Assembly: GCA_910588845.1 (NCBI GenBank)
Contig: CAJURU010000013.1
Coordinates: 14,642 to 78,641, forward strand
DNA length: 64,000 nucleotides
Origin: an uncultured Lachnospiraceae bacterium
Lineage (GTDB): Bacteria; Bacillota; Clostridia; Lachnospirales; Lachnospiraceae
Reading direction: 5' to 3'
How positions within the stretch are numbered: the stretch's first letter is position 1; every line of letters begins with the position of its first letter. The notes below the pieces were generated by a model, which was not told the origin of the DNA, searched no databases, and was given only the letters and a program-made list of their open reading frames with translations. The position numbers and the translations under genes are program-made. Positions 46,203 through 56,327 of this stretch are shown here, one piece after another.

Positions 46203-47855
46203 TCACTCCTCTTCCTCTGCACCGAGTCCGAGTTCGTCTATAATTTTGTATACTTCCAGGGTAAACTCTTCTTTCTCCCAGATATCATACAGCTCTCTTG
46301 CCTGATCCAGTGTCATGCTATATTGTTTCTTCAATGCCTTCTCTATCGTTGAGAGCATCTTATCATATTCTACTGCCGCGCCTGTTGCCGCAGCCTCAGC
46401 GGCGTTCTTGTCGTATCTGCCCACACCAAGTATCAGTGCGCTCAAAGCTTCCGCATGCATATTTTGTTTCTTATATACACGATAATTCTTAATCTGCTGG
46501 TGCACATACGCAGTAAGCCGCGCTTTATTGTATAGCTCTTCATCTACGGCTTTTACTTTGGCGCCCTGTGTAAAGCAACTGTAGGCCTCTACATAGTCGC
46601 CCTGATCATAACTCTCCCGCGCCTGAGATACGCTCAACATATACCCAACCTGGCTACTAAAAAGATTTATGAGGATTACCAGAGAAATACCCACCAACAT
46701 AATAAGGATTACCGGGCCCTTGGGAAGCGGTTTGCTCCTCTCAATAACCTTAAGGTCTTTTTTCTTCTTTTCTTTCTTAGGCTTCTTCTCTTTCTCCGCC
46801 TTAACTTTCGCTTTCTGGGCTTTCTTTTCCTCTTTGTCTTTCTTTTTCTGCTCTTTCTGCTCTTCCTTCTGCGCTGACTTCTCCTGCTTCTTCTTCTCTT
46901 TTGCAGCCGCCTCATCCTCTATCTTCTTGAGGTCTTCCTTATCTTCCTCAGAAAGACTGTCAACATCAGAAGCGTCTATAACCTTATCGTCTTCCCCAAA
47001 CAAAGCCAGGCTTATCCTCTTGAACAGACCGACCTTCTCGCCAGTATCCTGGCTGACTGATTCTTTCTTGCCCTTTTTACTTTTTTTCTTTGTATCTTCT
47101 TCCGGCAAAAAAGCTTCTGCATGCTCTGTTACTTCGTTCGGGTCCTCCATATCCTCTAAGCCCAAACTCTCTAACTGCCGCGCTAAATCCTCCATACCGT
47201 CCCCGGCGTTTTCCGGTTCTGCTTCCTGCAAATCTATCTCCCCGCCTGGTTCCTCCGACATCGTATTCACAAAATCCTCGCCCATGAAATCCGCTTCATC
47301 CGCAGAAGAAAGATTCGCCAAAGGCTCCTCTTCCTGTGGCTCTTCTTCTCCCATCTCTGAGAGCATATCCAGCAATTCCTGATTGACCTCTCCGGAATTG
47401 TAATCCGGATCAGCGTCTCCATCTAACGTATTTACTTCAAAGTCAGAATCCGCTTCTGGTTCCGAAGCATCATCCATATACGCTGCCCCGACGTCATTTA
47501 AGCCAAAATCATCATCATAATTCTTTAAAGACTCCTCAATCGACAAATCCTTTCCATCATCCAAACTGTCGACACTATCCAGATCATCCAACGTGCCATT
47601 TTTAATATTGCTGACAATGTTATCAATATCATCCAGATCAAAGTCCAAATCATCCCCGCTCCCAGAATCCGATTTGTCCTTGGATGCCGATTTGCTCTTC
47701 TCAAACGCCTTCAGAAAATCATCTTCGTCGTCATCGGAAACCGAACTCCCAAAATGGCTGAAAAAATCATCCTCATCCTTTGTTACCTCTGATTCGCCTT
47801 CCACTCCCCGCAACAATTTGTCCAGGTAATCTTCTCTCTCGTTCAAAGATTCCAC
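46203..47855 (-). CDS. Large acidic/basic single-pass membrane protein upstream of hisHF
   Basis: Not recognised. The N-terminal 270 residues are extremely acidic and low in complexity (runs such as SVSDDDEDDFLKAFE). Residues 290-370 are a lysine/glutamate coiled coil (KEKKKQEKSAQKEEQKEQKK), followed by one hydrophobic helix (GPVILIMLVGISLVILINLF, about 380-400) and an extracytoplasmic helical part with TPR-like features (ESYDQGDYVEAYSCFTQGAK). The design, a long disordered cytoplasmic tail with an outside sensor, suggests a scaffold or regulator. It has its own promoter and its stop overlaps the hisH ribosome site, so it drives hisHF. Confidence 0.7.
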   Translation of the reverse strand: MESLNEREDYLDKLLRGVEGESEVTKDEDDFFSHFGSSVSDDDEDDFLKAFEKSKSASKDKSDSGSGDDLDFDLDDIDNIVSNIKNGTLDDLDSVDSLDDGKDLSIEESLKNYDDDFGLNDVGAAYMDDASEPEADSDFEVNTLDGDADPDYNSGEVNQELLDMLSEMGEEEPQEEEPLANLSSADEADFMGEDFVNTMSEEPGGEIDLQEAEPENAGDGMEDLARQLESLGLEDMEDPNEVTEHAEAFLPEEDTKKKSKKGKKESVSQDTGEKVGLFKRISLALFGEDDKVIDASDVDSLSEEDKEDLKKIEDEAAAKEKKKQEKSAQKEEQKEQKKKDKEEKKAQKAKVKAEKEKKPKKEKKKKDLKVIERSKPLPKGPVILIMLVGISLVILINLFSSQVGYMLSVSQARESYDQGDYVEAYSCFTQGAKVKAVDEELYNKARLTAYVHQQIKNYRVYKKQNMHAEALSALILGVGRYDKNAAEAAATGAAVEYDKMLSTIEKALKKQYSMTLDQARELYDIWEKEEFTLEVYKIIDELGLGAEEEE

Positions 47856-47885
47856 CTCCGGTGCTTTTTCTCATAATGTACCTTT

Positions 47886-47914
47886 ATCATAACACACTGT
47901 TTCTCAATACACAA
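47886..47914 (-). promoter_or_regulatory. Sigma-A promoter for the acidic protein-hisHF operon
   Basis: Minus strand -35 TTGTGT (47909-47914) and -10 TATGAT (47886-47891), 17-bp spacer, about 30 bases upstream of the start. Confidence 0.6.
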
Positions 47915-47984
47915 GTGCAATACCATGCCCGACGAAACTCTATATAAAGTTGCACTCACACTATTCCCCAAACGCGGCTAACGC

Positions 47985-49349
47985 TTAATTTTTAAAGCTG
48001 TGTACCGGCGCCGGAATTCTTCCTTTACGGCTGATAAAGGCCTCACATCCGTATTTGTTGACCGGCATAACCGGTGCATGGCCCAGCAATCCGCCAAATT
48101 CTACTGTCTCCCCAATTCCCTTGCCAATAACTGGAATCAGACGCACAGCCGTTGTCTTCTGGTTAATCATGCCAATCGCCATCTCATCTGCAATAATGCC
48201 GGAAATCGTGGACGGTGGTACATCCCCCGGAATGGCAATCATATCGAGCCCCACGGAACAAACGCAGGTCATGGCCTCCAATTTTTCTAACGTCAGCGCG
48301 CCTGCCTCCACGGCGTTAATCATACCTTGATCTTCACTGACCGGAATGAACGCCCCACTTAGCCCTCCAACATAGGAAGACGCCATTATTCCGCCTTTTT
48401 TGACCTGGTCGTTTAATAGCGCAAGCGCCGCCGTAGTGCCCGGTGCACCGGCATATTCCAGGCCGATCTCCTCTAAAATCTCCGCCACAGAATCGCCGAT
48501 TGCAGGGGTTGGCGCCAGCGAGAGGTCTATGATACCAAATGGAATCCCCATTCTGCGGCTCGCCTCCTGAGCGACCAACTGACCAACGCGCGTAATCTTA
48601 AACGCCGTCTTCTTAATGGTTTCACACAAGACTTCAAAATCCGCGCCCCGCACCTGCTCCAAAGCTTTTTTCACCACGCCGGGACCTGAGACCCCGACAT
48701 TGATAATAGCGTCCGCCTCCGTCACACCGTGGAAAGCTCCCGCCATAAATGGGTTGTCGTCCGGCGCGTTACAGAATACGACCAGCTTCGCACAGCCCAG
48801 AGAATCGTTCTCTTTCGTAAGCCCGGCTGTTTTTAAAATAATCTCACCCATCAGCTTCACGGCGTCCATGTCAATTCCTGTCTTAGTAGAACCCACATTG
48901 ACGGAACTGCACACGCGCTCTGTCTCCGCTAACGCCTGAGGAATCGAACAAATCAAGTTCCTGTCCCCTGTTGTCATGCCCTTCGACACCAGCGCAGAAT
49001 ATCCGCCGATAAAATTTACACCCACCGTCTTGGCCGCTTTATCTAAGGTCCGTGCTATCGTTACAAAATCCTCAGGCGTCTTACATGCCGCCTGCCCAAC
49101 CAGAGAAATCGGCGTCACGGAAATCCGTTTATTAACGATAGGGATACAATACCCCCGCTCAATCTCCTCGCCAGTTTCCACAAGCTTCTCAGCCACTGTC
49201 GTAATCTTTCGGTAAATATTATCGTTTAATTTCTGTAAATCTGAATCAATACAGTCCAGCAGACTGATGCCCAGCGTAATTGTGCGCACATCCAGATTTT
49301 CCTGCTCAATCATTTTGTTGGTTTCATTTACTTCCCAGATATTTATCAT
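47985..49349 (-). CDS. PFL family protein (DUF711/UPF0210)
   Basis: Protein of 454 residues from a family related to pyruvate formate-lyase folds, of unknown function. Family signatures: [18 protein letters not shown] start ([17 protein letters not shown]), [39 protein letters not shown], and the C-terminal [21 protein letters not shown] 49349 with AAGGAGC is chosen over the GTG one codon earlier. It is directly downstream of an ACT-domain gene (11-base gap), the conserved pairing seen across Firmicutes and archaea. Confidence 0.92.
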   Translation of the reverse strand: MINIWEVNETNKMIEQENLDVRTITLGISLLDCIDSDLQKLNDNIYRKITTVAEKLVETGEEIERGYCIPIVNKRISVTPISLVGQAACKTPEDFVTIARTLDKAAKTVGVNFIGGYSALVSKGMTTGDRNLICSIPQALAETERVCSSVNVGSTKTGIDMDAVKLMGEIILKTAGLTKENDSLGCAKLVVFCNAPDDNPFMAGAFHGVTEADAIINVGVSGPGVVKKALEQVRGADFEVLCETIKKTAFKITRVGQLVAQEASRRMGIPFGIIDLSLAPTPAIGDSVAEILEEIGLEYAGAPGTTAALALLNDQVKKGGIMASSYVGGLSGAFIPVSEDQGMINAVEAGALTLEKLEAMTCVCSVGLDMIAIPGDVPPSTISGIIADEMAIGMINQKTTAVRLIPVIGKGIGETVEFGGLLGHAPVMPVNKYGCEAFISRKGRIPAPVHSFKN

Positions 49350-49360
49350 CACACCGCTCC

Positions 49361-49645
49361 TTATATCCTGTGCATTTTCTTAAAAATTTCTTCCCGCTGG
49401 CACTTGATATTGACGCCGATTTCCTCACCTAATAGTTCCAAATCCCTGGCACACTGGTCAAAAGGCTTATCCGCCTCTTTCATATCCGCAATCATCATCA
49501 TATTAAAAAAATCCTGCACGATTGTCTGACTGATGTCAAGCACATTTATCTGGTGTTCTGAAAGATACGTGCATACCTTAGCGATAATGCCCACCGTATC
49601 TTTCCCAACCACTGTAATGATCGTCCTGTCTGTATTTCTTTCCAT
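49361..49645 (-). CDS. ACT-domain protein (UPF0237 family)
   Basis: 94-residue double-ACT-like protein starting [20 protein letters not shown], with [21 protein letters not shown] and a helix-rich end. ACT domains bind amino acids and regulate enzymes, so it may control the adjacent PFL-family protein. ATG 49645 follows GGAGGTAAAATTA; the frame also opens at 49660. Confidence 0.9.
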   Translation of the reverse strand: MERNTDRTIITVVGKDTVGIIAKVCTYLSEHQINVLDISQTIVQDFFNMMMIADMKEADKPFDQCARDLELLGEEIGVNIKCQREEIFKKMHRI

Positions 49646-49768
49646 TAATTTTACCTCCAATGACGCCTCACTGCGTCTTATTTCCTAGTCATAAAATATC
49701 TTTGCCCTTTCGCCGAAATTCCCTGAAGATAATTGCTATCGCCTGCAACCTGCTATCCACAAAAGCAA

Positions 49769-50566
49769 TCAGAACTCAATGACGTCCGAAACTTCCTCCC
49801 GCTTTGCCACACAGATTGGAAAATCCCCCGCGCAGTACGGGCCGTCCGCCATGTCAATTTCCAGTCGTACTGTTTCATAAGCAAGCCGTTCATAATTATT
49901 TTCTTTGCTCAAGTGACCGAGAATTGCCATTTGAAATCCATCGTGAAGCACTTCACTCAAAAGCCTCCCGGAAAGTTCGTTGGATAAATGCCCCTTATCC
50001 CCAAGAATCCGCTGTTTCAGATAATAAGGATATGTTCCGACCTGAAGCATATGTACGTCGTGGTTCGCCTCTAATAGAAGCACATCCAGGTTTTGAAGCT
50101 TTTCTACAATATAACCGTCGTATCTGCCAAGGTCTGTCATCACCCCTAAGGACTTCTGCCCCTGCCTTAATACATAGGCCGTAGGTTCAGCAGCATCATG
50201 GGAAATGGCAATCGGCATGACGGTAATATCCCCAATCGTGAACTGCTTATCATGCTGAATCTCCCGGAACAGCTCCGATGGAATTTCGCCAACGCTTTTA
50301 CATTTGAGGATAGCTTCCCGCGTGCCTTTTGTCGCATAAATCGGAATTCCGTACCGCCTGGAAATTACGCCGAGGCCGCTGATATGATCCGAGTGTTCAT
50401 GGGTAATAAGAATTCCCGCCATATCCCTGAAATCACATCCAATCTCCCCAAGCCCTTGTTCCATCCGCTTCCCGCTAATCCCGGCGTCAATCATCAAATT
50501 CGTATCATCGGAAGCAGCGAAAATACAATTCCCGCTGCTTCCGCTTGCAATGCTGCACATTCTCAT
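49769..50566 (-). CDS. MBL-fold hydrolase, WalJ/YycJ-like
   Basis: Metallo-beta-lactamase fold protein of 265 residues. The N-terminus MRMCSIASGSSGNC and zinc ligand motif ITHEHSDHISGLGVISRR are typical of YycJ/WalJ, linked in Bacillus to cell-wall metabolism and DNA replication fidelity; here the WalRK genes are not adjacent. Further motifs: LLEANHDVHML, GHLSKENNYERLAYE. The start lies two bases beyond the CoaE-FtsA fusion stop, and its ribosome site GGGAGGAA is inside that gene, indicating coupling. Confidence 0.9.
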   Translation of the reverse strand: MRMCSIASGSSGNCIFAASDDTNLMIDAGISGKRMEQGLGEIGCDFRDMAGILITHEHSDHISGLGVISRRYGIPIYATKGTREAILKCKSVGEIPSELFREIQHDKQFTIGDITVMPIAISHDAAEPTAYVLRQGQKSLGVMTDLGRYDGYIVEKLQNLDVLLLEANHDVHMLQVGTYPYYLKQRILGDKGHLSNELSGRLLSEVLHDGFQMAILGHLSKENNYERLAYETVRLEIDMADGPYCAGDFPICVAKREEVSDVIEF

Positions 50567-50569
50567 GTC

Positions 50570-53446
50570 CTATGATTCCTCCCAGTAAATCTCAAGGACA
50601 TCGCCTTCCTTGAGCTCTGCCGTGTAGGAGGGAGACTCTCCATTCAAGAGGGTGACAATGTTTCTTCCATTGCCGGCCTGCATATCAAAGCCAATCACAT
50701 CAAATACATCCACAAACACATAAGTTTTTTTACCGCTCAATGTTACCGGCATTTTATTAACTACAACATGCATATCCATGCCCGCCAGCTTTTTGGCTGC
50801 ACGTTTGGCGGCTCGCTGCTCCGCCCGCTCAATGATGGTCGGTTTTATATCGCTCTCTGCCGCTTTCTGTTCCTCCATGAATTTTTCTTCCAGTTCCTTT
50901 TGGCTCAATTCACGCTCCGGCTCTTCATACGTCCTGTCTACATTGCGGATAGCGTCTATCTTCTTTTGAAGCTCAGATTTCTCCTTCTTGCCCCCGTCTG
51001 CTTCTTTCGATGATTCTGCTTTTGCCGCCTCATTCTTTTTTGATTTGCTCTTTTCCATTTCTGACTGCGGTGTACGGAATGCCTGCACGGTCCATTCAAT
51101 AGAGAAATTCTCATAAACCAGCGTATCCGGGTCTGCCGGCTTATTATTCACCAGAATTTCTTTGTCCATGTCAATTTCCACGTCCATAAACTCAATAATC
51201 TGGGATACGGTATAATATCCCCGCATCTCCACGCGGTCGCCCTCCTTGATCTCGTAATCGGGCATCTCAATAATTCCATTGACCTCCGCGAACCGCGGGC
51301 AGGAGACCAGACGCCCATTGACCTCGATGTTGAGCATAGCTCTGCCGTATTCCTCTAAATCTCCCAGACGACAAACGGCGTCATTGCCCTGCGTAGAGGG
51401 CTCAATCGTGATATCGCTGTTGGGCTCTAACGGCGAGTTGATATTCGCCAGATGTCCATTCACACGCACAACCGCAGACTCTCCCACTTCGCCGCGGGCA
51501 ATCCGTTTTCTGCCATTGACTGTGAAATTAATCTCTTTGCCTCGCCGCGGGAAAAGCTGTTCGTTGGGGAAACCTGCCTGCAATGCCGCATCCACAATTG
51601 TCAGCTTATCATTATCGTAAAGCTTCATCCGTTCCCCGTTGAAATGCACAAAAATAAAGTTGTTCTTCTGATCGTAAAAATTCAGGCAGATGCCGATTGG
51701 TGTTACCAGCAGGGGATCTTTCTTAATCTCCTTCTGCTCAAAATGAATCTCTTGCAGCACTTCCTCACCGCGCAGCGCCACACGTTCCTGGGGCAGCCCC
51801 AGTTCAAAAGAAAGATGATCAATAAAGCCGTGAATTTTACCGCCGCCGCCGACTACAAACGTCGCGCTGACAGTCTCTCCGCCGTTGAGTTCCTTAATCT
51901 TGGCCGCAATACTCTCCGCCAAATCATCTACCAGCGGTTTCAGTAATTGCCACACTTCCTCAGCGGTAACTGTGTGCTTAATCATCATAATATCCTGGTA
52001 CTCAATTTCTTCTTCCACGCCTGATTGCAGTTTGATATGTTCCGCCGTCTTGAAGTCCACCAGATAATGCTGTACCAAAAGCTCCGTCAACTCGTCTCCT
52101 GCGCTTGGAATCATGCCGTAAGCGATGATGCTGCCGTCTCTTGTCACCGAAATATCACTCGTGCCCGCTCCGATATCCACCAATGCAATATTGAGCATAC
52201 GAAACGCCTCCGGGATTGCCACATTGATAGCGGCAATCGGCTCCAAAGTCATATTGGCAACCCGCAGGCCTGCCAGGCCTACTGCGGAATACAGACCGTC
52301 CACAACATCCTCCGGCAAGAATGTTACAATGATTTCCTCACTGATTTCCTCTGCCTTATGGTTCTCCAGGTTAGAAAATATATCCCCATTCAGATAATAC
52401 TTCACAACGGAATACCCTACGCAGTAAAACTTAAACTTTGTATCATTATTCTCATTTAAAATCTGCTGTGCTTTCTCGATTCCCAACAAATCAAGTGTAT
52501 GCACGTCTTCTCTGCTGACAACAGATTCCTCTGCAAATTCAAAACTCACGGTAGTCGTCACGGTCTTTAATACTCGTCCCGCCGCCGCAATACATACGTC
52601 GTTGAGTTCCACTTGTAATTGTGATTCCAATTCTTTTTTCACGGCGTTGATTGTACGCCCCACACGCCCAATGTCATGTATCTGTCCATCCAGCATAGAA
52701 CGTGTTTCGTGTTCCTTGATATATTGGGCCATTACAAAAAATTCCTCTTCCTGGCGATAGCCAACCGTGCCCACGACATTGCGCGTTCCAATATCCAGCC
52801 CGAATACCAGCGGAATCCCTTCTATTTGCTGCTCTTCCATCTGTCCCATTTCTCCTTTATTTTTAATTACCTGCGCAACCTGATAAAAGGCTTCCTCTTT
52901 CGTCCCGTTATTGTCTATCACCACCTGGCAATGCGCCCGATACTCTTCTTCCGGCATTTGGCTTTCAAAAATCTGCTCTATTTTGGCCGGAGTATATCCG
53001 CGGGAATCTAAAAGGCGCTGTCTCCTGACTTCCTCCGTGGCATAAACGTACCAAATTTCATCACAAATTTTATCGTAATGGTCTTCTATCAACAACGCAG
53101 CCTCAATGATGACGTAATCGAGAATACGCATCTGCCGCTGCTCCTCAATCCTCTCTTGAATGTAAGCCTTGACAGCCGGGTGAACCACCTGATTCACTTC
53201 CTGGCGCAGCTTCGGTGACTCAAATAACTTTTCCGCCAATTTTGAACGGTTGATTGTCTCATCATCATTATAAATTTCCACCGGAAGAAATTTCATCAGC
53301 TTATCATAACATTCCGTTCCCGGCTTCATCAGCATCTCGGCAATGCGGTCCGCCTCCAGATTCCTTACTTTATAATTTCCCTTCAAATACTCCAGGATGA
53401 CGGATTTGCCTGCTCCCACTCCGCCGGTGATTCCTATTACCTGCAT
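50570..53446 (-). CDS. coaE: Fusion of dephospho-CoA kinase and FtsA/PilM-like ATPase protein
   Basis: A 958-residue frame holding two normally separate proteins. Residues 1-195 are dephospho-CoA kinase (P-loop GITGGVGAGKSVILEYL; HPAVKAYIQERIEEQ; lid RQRLLDSRGYTPAKI), the last step of CoA synthesis. Residues from about 202 start like a new protein (MEEQQIEGIPLVFGLDIGTRN) and continue as an FtsA-like actin fold (VDIGAGTSDISVTRDGSII; VGGGGKIHGFIDHLS), then beta-rich repeats and a lysine-rich coiled coil. The joint still contains AAAGGAGAAATGGGACAG then ATG, a ribosome site for the second part. It lies between polA and the WalJ-like gene, where Clostridia usually keep two genes. A lost stop codon, or a sequence error, is possible. 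Confidence 0.85.
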   Translation of the reverse strand: MQVIGITGGVGAGKSVILEYLKGNYKVRNLEADRIAEMLMKPGTECYDKLMKFLPVEIYNDDETINRSKLAEKLFESPKLRQEVNQVVHPAVKAYIQERIEEQRQMRILDYVIIEAALLIEDHYDKICDEIWYVYATEEVRRQRLLDSRGYTPAKIEQIFESQMPEEEYRAHCQVVIDNNGTKEEAFYQVAQVIKNKGEMGQMEEQQIEGIPLVFGLDIGTRNVVGTVGYRQEEEFFVMAQYIKEHETRSMLDGQIHDIGRVGRTINAVKKELESQLQVELNDVCIAAAGRVLKTVTTTVSFEFAEESVVSREDVHTLDLLGIEKAQQILNENNDTKFKFYCVGYSVVKYYLNGDIFSNLENHKAEEISEEIIVTFLPEDVVDGLYSAVGLAGLRVANMTLEPIAAINVAIPEAFRMLNIALVDIGAGTSDISVTRDGSIIAYGMIPSAGDELTELLVQHYLVDFKTAEHIKLQSGVEEEIEYQDIMMIKHTVTAEEVWQLLKPLVDDLAESIAAKIKELNGGETVSATFVVGGGGKIHGFIDHLSFELGLPQERVALRGEEVLQEIHFEQKEIKKDPLLVTPIGICLNFYDQKNNFIFVHFNGERMKLYDNDKLTIVDAALQAGFPNEQLFPRRGKEINFTVNGRKRIARGEVGESAVVRVNGHLANINSPLEPNSDITIEPSTQGNDAVCRLGDLEEYGRAMLNIEVNGRLVSCPRFAEVNGIIEMPDYEIKEGDRVEMRGYYTVSQIIEFMDVEIDMDKEILVNNKPADPDTLVYENFSIEWTVQAFRTPQSEMEKSKSKKNEAAKAESSKEADGGKKEKSELQKKIDAIRNVDRTYEEPERELSQKELEEKFMEEQKAAESDIKPTIIERAEQRAAKRAAKKLAGMDMHVVVNKMPVTLSGKKTYVFVDVFDVIGFDMQAGNGRNIVTLLNGESPSYTAELKEGDVLEIYWEES

Positions 53447-53464
53447 AATCTCAGCTCCTCTTCT

Positions 53465-56203
53465 CTAATGTGCTTCGTACCAATCTTTTCCCTCGTTCAT
53501 ATCTATTTCCAGCTTCACGGAAAGTTCCGCTGCCGCTTCCATTTCCCGTTTCAGAATCGCTTTTACCTGTTCAACCTCATCCTCGCAGGCTTCCACCAAC
53601 AACTCATCGTGCACTTGCAGGATAAGCCTTGATTTCAGATTCTGCCGCCGCAACGATTCGCTAACCCTAACCATGGCTATTTTGATGATGTCCGCCGCTG
53701 TTCCCTGTATCGGAGAATTCATGGCCACACGCTCTCCGAAAGAACGCTGCATATAATTGCTTGAAGACAATTCCGGCACCGGCCTCTTCCTGCCGAACAT
53801 AGTCGTGACATAGCCCTGCTCTTTCGCCTGCTGCACCTGTCTGTCCAAAAACTGCTTCACCCCCGGGTATGTCTCAAAATAAGACTCAATATATTTGGAC
53901 GCCTCCTTGGTGGTAATGCTCAAATCCTGGCTCAACCCAAACGAACTGATTCCGTACACAATACCAAAATTAACCGCCTTAGCATTCCTCCGCTGCAAAC
54001 TGGTTACTTCCGCAAACGGTACATGAAATACCTGGGACGCCGTCATCCGGTGGATGTCCTGCGCCTCCCGGTATGCCTGGATTAAGTTGGCGTCCTCCGA
54101 CATATGGGCCAGCACGCGCAGCTCAATCTGAGAATAATCTGCGTCAATCAGCACGCAGCCTTCCCTGGGGATGAATACCTTGCGGATTTGCCGCCCTAAT
54201 TCCATGCGGATGGGGATATTCTGCAAATTGGGCTCTGTGCTGCTAAGCCTCCCGGTCGCCGTAATCGTCTGATGGAAACAGGAATGAATCCTGCCGTCTT
54301 CCTCAATGTAATTTGCCAGTCCGTCCGCATAGGTAGATTTTAACTTCGTCAACTGGCGGTACTCTAATATCTTAGAAACCAGCGGATATTCTCCTGCCAG
54401 TTTCTCAAGTACGTCCGCCGCTGTGGAGTAGCCGGTCTTCGTCTTCTTGCCATAAGGCATTTTCAGTTTGTCAAACAATATCACACCCAGCTGTTTGGGG
54501 GAATTGATGTTGAACTTCTCACCGGCAGCATCATAAATTTCCTGCTCAATTTCCACAATTTTGCCGGAAAGATCCTCTCCATAAGACTTGAGCTGACTGC
54601 CATTCACCAGCACACCCTCGCGTTCCATCTCATAGAGCGTATAAATAAGCGGCATCTCCATCTCCCGGTACAGCTTGTACATCCCCTCCTCTTTGAGTTT
54701 CGCGCCCAGCGCGTCCGCCGCCCGCAATGATATATACGCAGCCCAGCAGCCATATTGCAGCAACTCCCGCGGCTTTTCCCGCGCAGCTTGCCCTATTGCT
54801 AATTTGCCCAGTAAATCCTGCTTAGAGGGGGCCAGCAAATCAAGATACTCCTTGGCGATATCGTCATAGGCATAATCATTTTTTAAAGGATTTAACAAGT
54901 ACGCCCCCAGCAGAACATCCTCCATATGTTCTCTCGCGCTGTCAGAAATACGCAGATACGGAAGCTGTGTCTTTAAATGAAATGTAGACGCCTTAGACGC
55001 TGTTTCAATGAGCGCTTCTGTTTCCGCTGCGAGGTACTCTCCGGTAATATCGCCGCCTGCCAGGATCAGGCAGATTTTCTCTTCCCCATAGGCGATAGCA
55101 GCGCCCACAACCTGGGAATCCTTTTTCTTCTGCCCAGCTTCCCCCTTATCATCACCTGCTTCCAACAACTGTGCCAGTGTAATCTGACCTTCTTTTTCCG
55201 GCGGCTCCTGGTGGGGATCTGACAACAAATAAAATCCTATCTTTCCTTGCTGTTTGGCCTGCTGAAAGATTCTGTCCGCTTCCGATTTCACGGTAATTTT
55301 TTGGAAATGTTCTTCCAACGGGTTCGCTTGCGTCTCTAAATCAAAGCGCCCCAGCATATTTTTAAATTCCAGCTTCTTCATCCACACATAAGCATCCGGC
55401 GTGAACAGATTGCCCAACACCGCCTTGGCTATATCGTATTCGATAGGTGCATTGACTTCAATCGTGGCGAGCGTCTTGCTCATCTGCGCCATATCATAAT
55501 GCTCTCTGAGATTATTCTTAGCGCGCGGCGGCTTTACCTCCTCAATATGTGCATAGGCGTTCTCAATACTTCCGTAAGCAACGATAAGGCTGGTCGCCGT
55601 CTTTTCTCCAATGCCCGGTACGCCCGGGATATTGTCCGAGCTGTCTCCCATTAAAGCCTTGACGTCAATGAATTCCTCCGGCGTTACCTGGTACTTCTCC
55701 TTAACGTCTTTGGCGTAATAATCTTCAATTTCTGTCCCGGTACGCTTCGTCTTGGGAATGCGGATTTTAATATGCTCGCTGGCAAGCTGCAAAAGATCCC
55801 TGTCGCCTGACACAAGAGACACCTCTATCCCCTGCTGCTCGCTATGCTTTGCCAGTGTCCCTAGAATATCGTCCGCCTCATATCCCTCTTTTTCAACAAC
55901 GGCAACGCCCATCGCCTTTAACACTTCCTTCATGACGGGAACCTGTTGGCGCAGTTCCTCTGCCATCGGTTTTCTCGTTCCTTTGTATTCCTCATACAAC
56001 TTATGACGGAACGTCGGCGCGTGCACATCAAATGCCACCATCAGATATTCCGGTTTCTCCTCCTCTAAAATCTTAAACATGATATTGAGGAATCCATATA
56101 TTGCATTCGTGTGGAGCCCTTGTGCATTCGTCAAATCGGGAATCCCAAAAAATGCCCGGTTTAAAATGCTGTGCCCATCAATCAGAACTATTTTTTTACC
56201 CAT
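53465..56203 (-). CDS. polA: DNA polymerase I
   Basis: Replication/repair polymerase (912 residues). The N-terminal 5'-3' flap nuclease domain starts MGKKIVLIDGHSILNRAFFG and has GYEADDILGTLA and GEKTATSLI. The polymerase domain has DYSQIELRVLAHMSED (motif A), RRNAKAVNFGIVYG (motif B) and LQVHDELLVEACED (motif C). The middle proofreading region has no recognisable exonuclease acidic motifs (the FDTET-type site is absent), so it probably lacks 3'-5' activity, as in Bacillus. It is the first gene of a polA-fusion-WalJ run; AGGAG precedes the ATG by ten bases. Confidence 0.97.
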   Translation of the reverse strand: MGKKIVLIDGHSILNRAFFGIPDLTNAQGLHTNAIYGFLNIMFKILEEEKPEYLMVAFDVHAPTFRHKLYEEYKGTRKPMAEELRQQVPVMKEVLKAMGVAVVEKEGYEADDILGTLAKHSEQQGIEVSLVSGDRDLLQLASEHIKIRIPKTKRTGTEIEDYYAKDVKEKYQVTPEEFIDVKALMGDSSDNIPGVPGIGEKTATSLIVAYGSIENAYAHIEEVKPPRAKNNLREHYDMAQMSKTLATIEVNAPIEYDIAKAVLGNLFTPDAYVWMKKLEFKNMLGRFDLETQANPLEEHFQKITVKSEADRIFQQAKQQGKIGFYLLSDPHQEPPEKEGQITLAQLLEAGDDKGEAGQKKKDSQVVGAAIAYGEEKICLILAGGDITGEYLAAETEALIETASKASTFHLKTQLPYLRISDSAREHMEDVLLGAYLLNPLKNDYAYDDIAKEYLDLLAPSKQDLLGKLAIGQAAREKPRELLQYGCWAAYISLRAADALGAKLKEEGMYKLYREMEMPLIYTLYEMEREGVLVNGSQLKSYGEDLSGKIVEIEQEIYDAAGEKFNINSPKQLGVILFDKLKMPYGKKTKTGYSTAADVLEKLAGEYPLVSKILEYRQLTKLKSTYADGLANYIEEDGRIHSCFHQTITATGRLSSTEPNLQNIPIRMELGRQIRKVFIPREGCVLIDADYSQIELRVLAHMSEDANLIQAYREAQDIHRMTASQVFHVPFAEVTSLQRRNAKAVNFGIVYGISSFGLSQDLSITTKEASKYIESYFETYPGVKQFLDRQVQQAKEQGYVTTMFGRKRPVPELSSSNYMQRSFGERVAMNSPIQGTAADIIKIAMVRVSESLRRQNLKSRLILQVHDELLVEACEDEVEQVKAILKREMEAAAELSVKLEIDMNEGKDWYEAH

Positions 56204-56327
56204 AATCGTCCGGTCTCCTGTCTGTCCCTTTCCGCTCCCCTAACTGGCCATTTGTTACGAAAACGGCGGGGCAGCATCATATCACTCCTATTTTACACTA
56301 TCCGAAGCCTTTTTAAAAGAAAAATTT

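Noticed and set aside
46669..47382. Long plus-strand serine/phenylalanine-rich open frame
   Set aside because: Mirror frame of the acidic/basic membrane-protein gene on the minus strand; composition follows from its GAA/AAG-rich codons.
50570..53446. Calling the fusion a new enzyme combination with certainty
   Set aside because: Retained ribosome site and usual two-gene order make a lost stop codon or sequence error possible, so it is reported as a fusion to verify.
53465..56203. Family A polymerase with proofreading
   Set aside because: No FDTET-type exonuclease motif or matching acidic residues in the middle domain.
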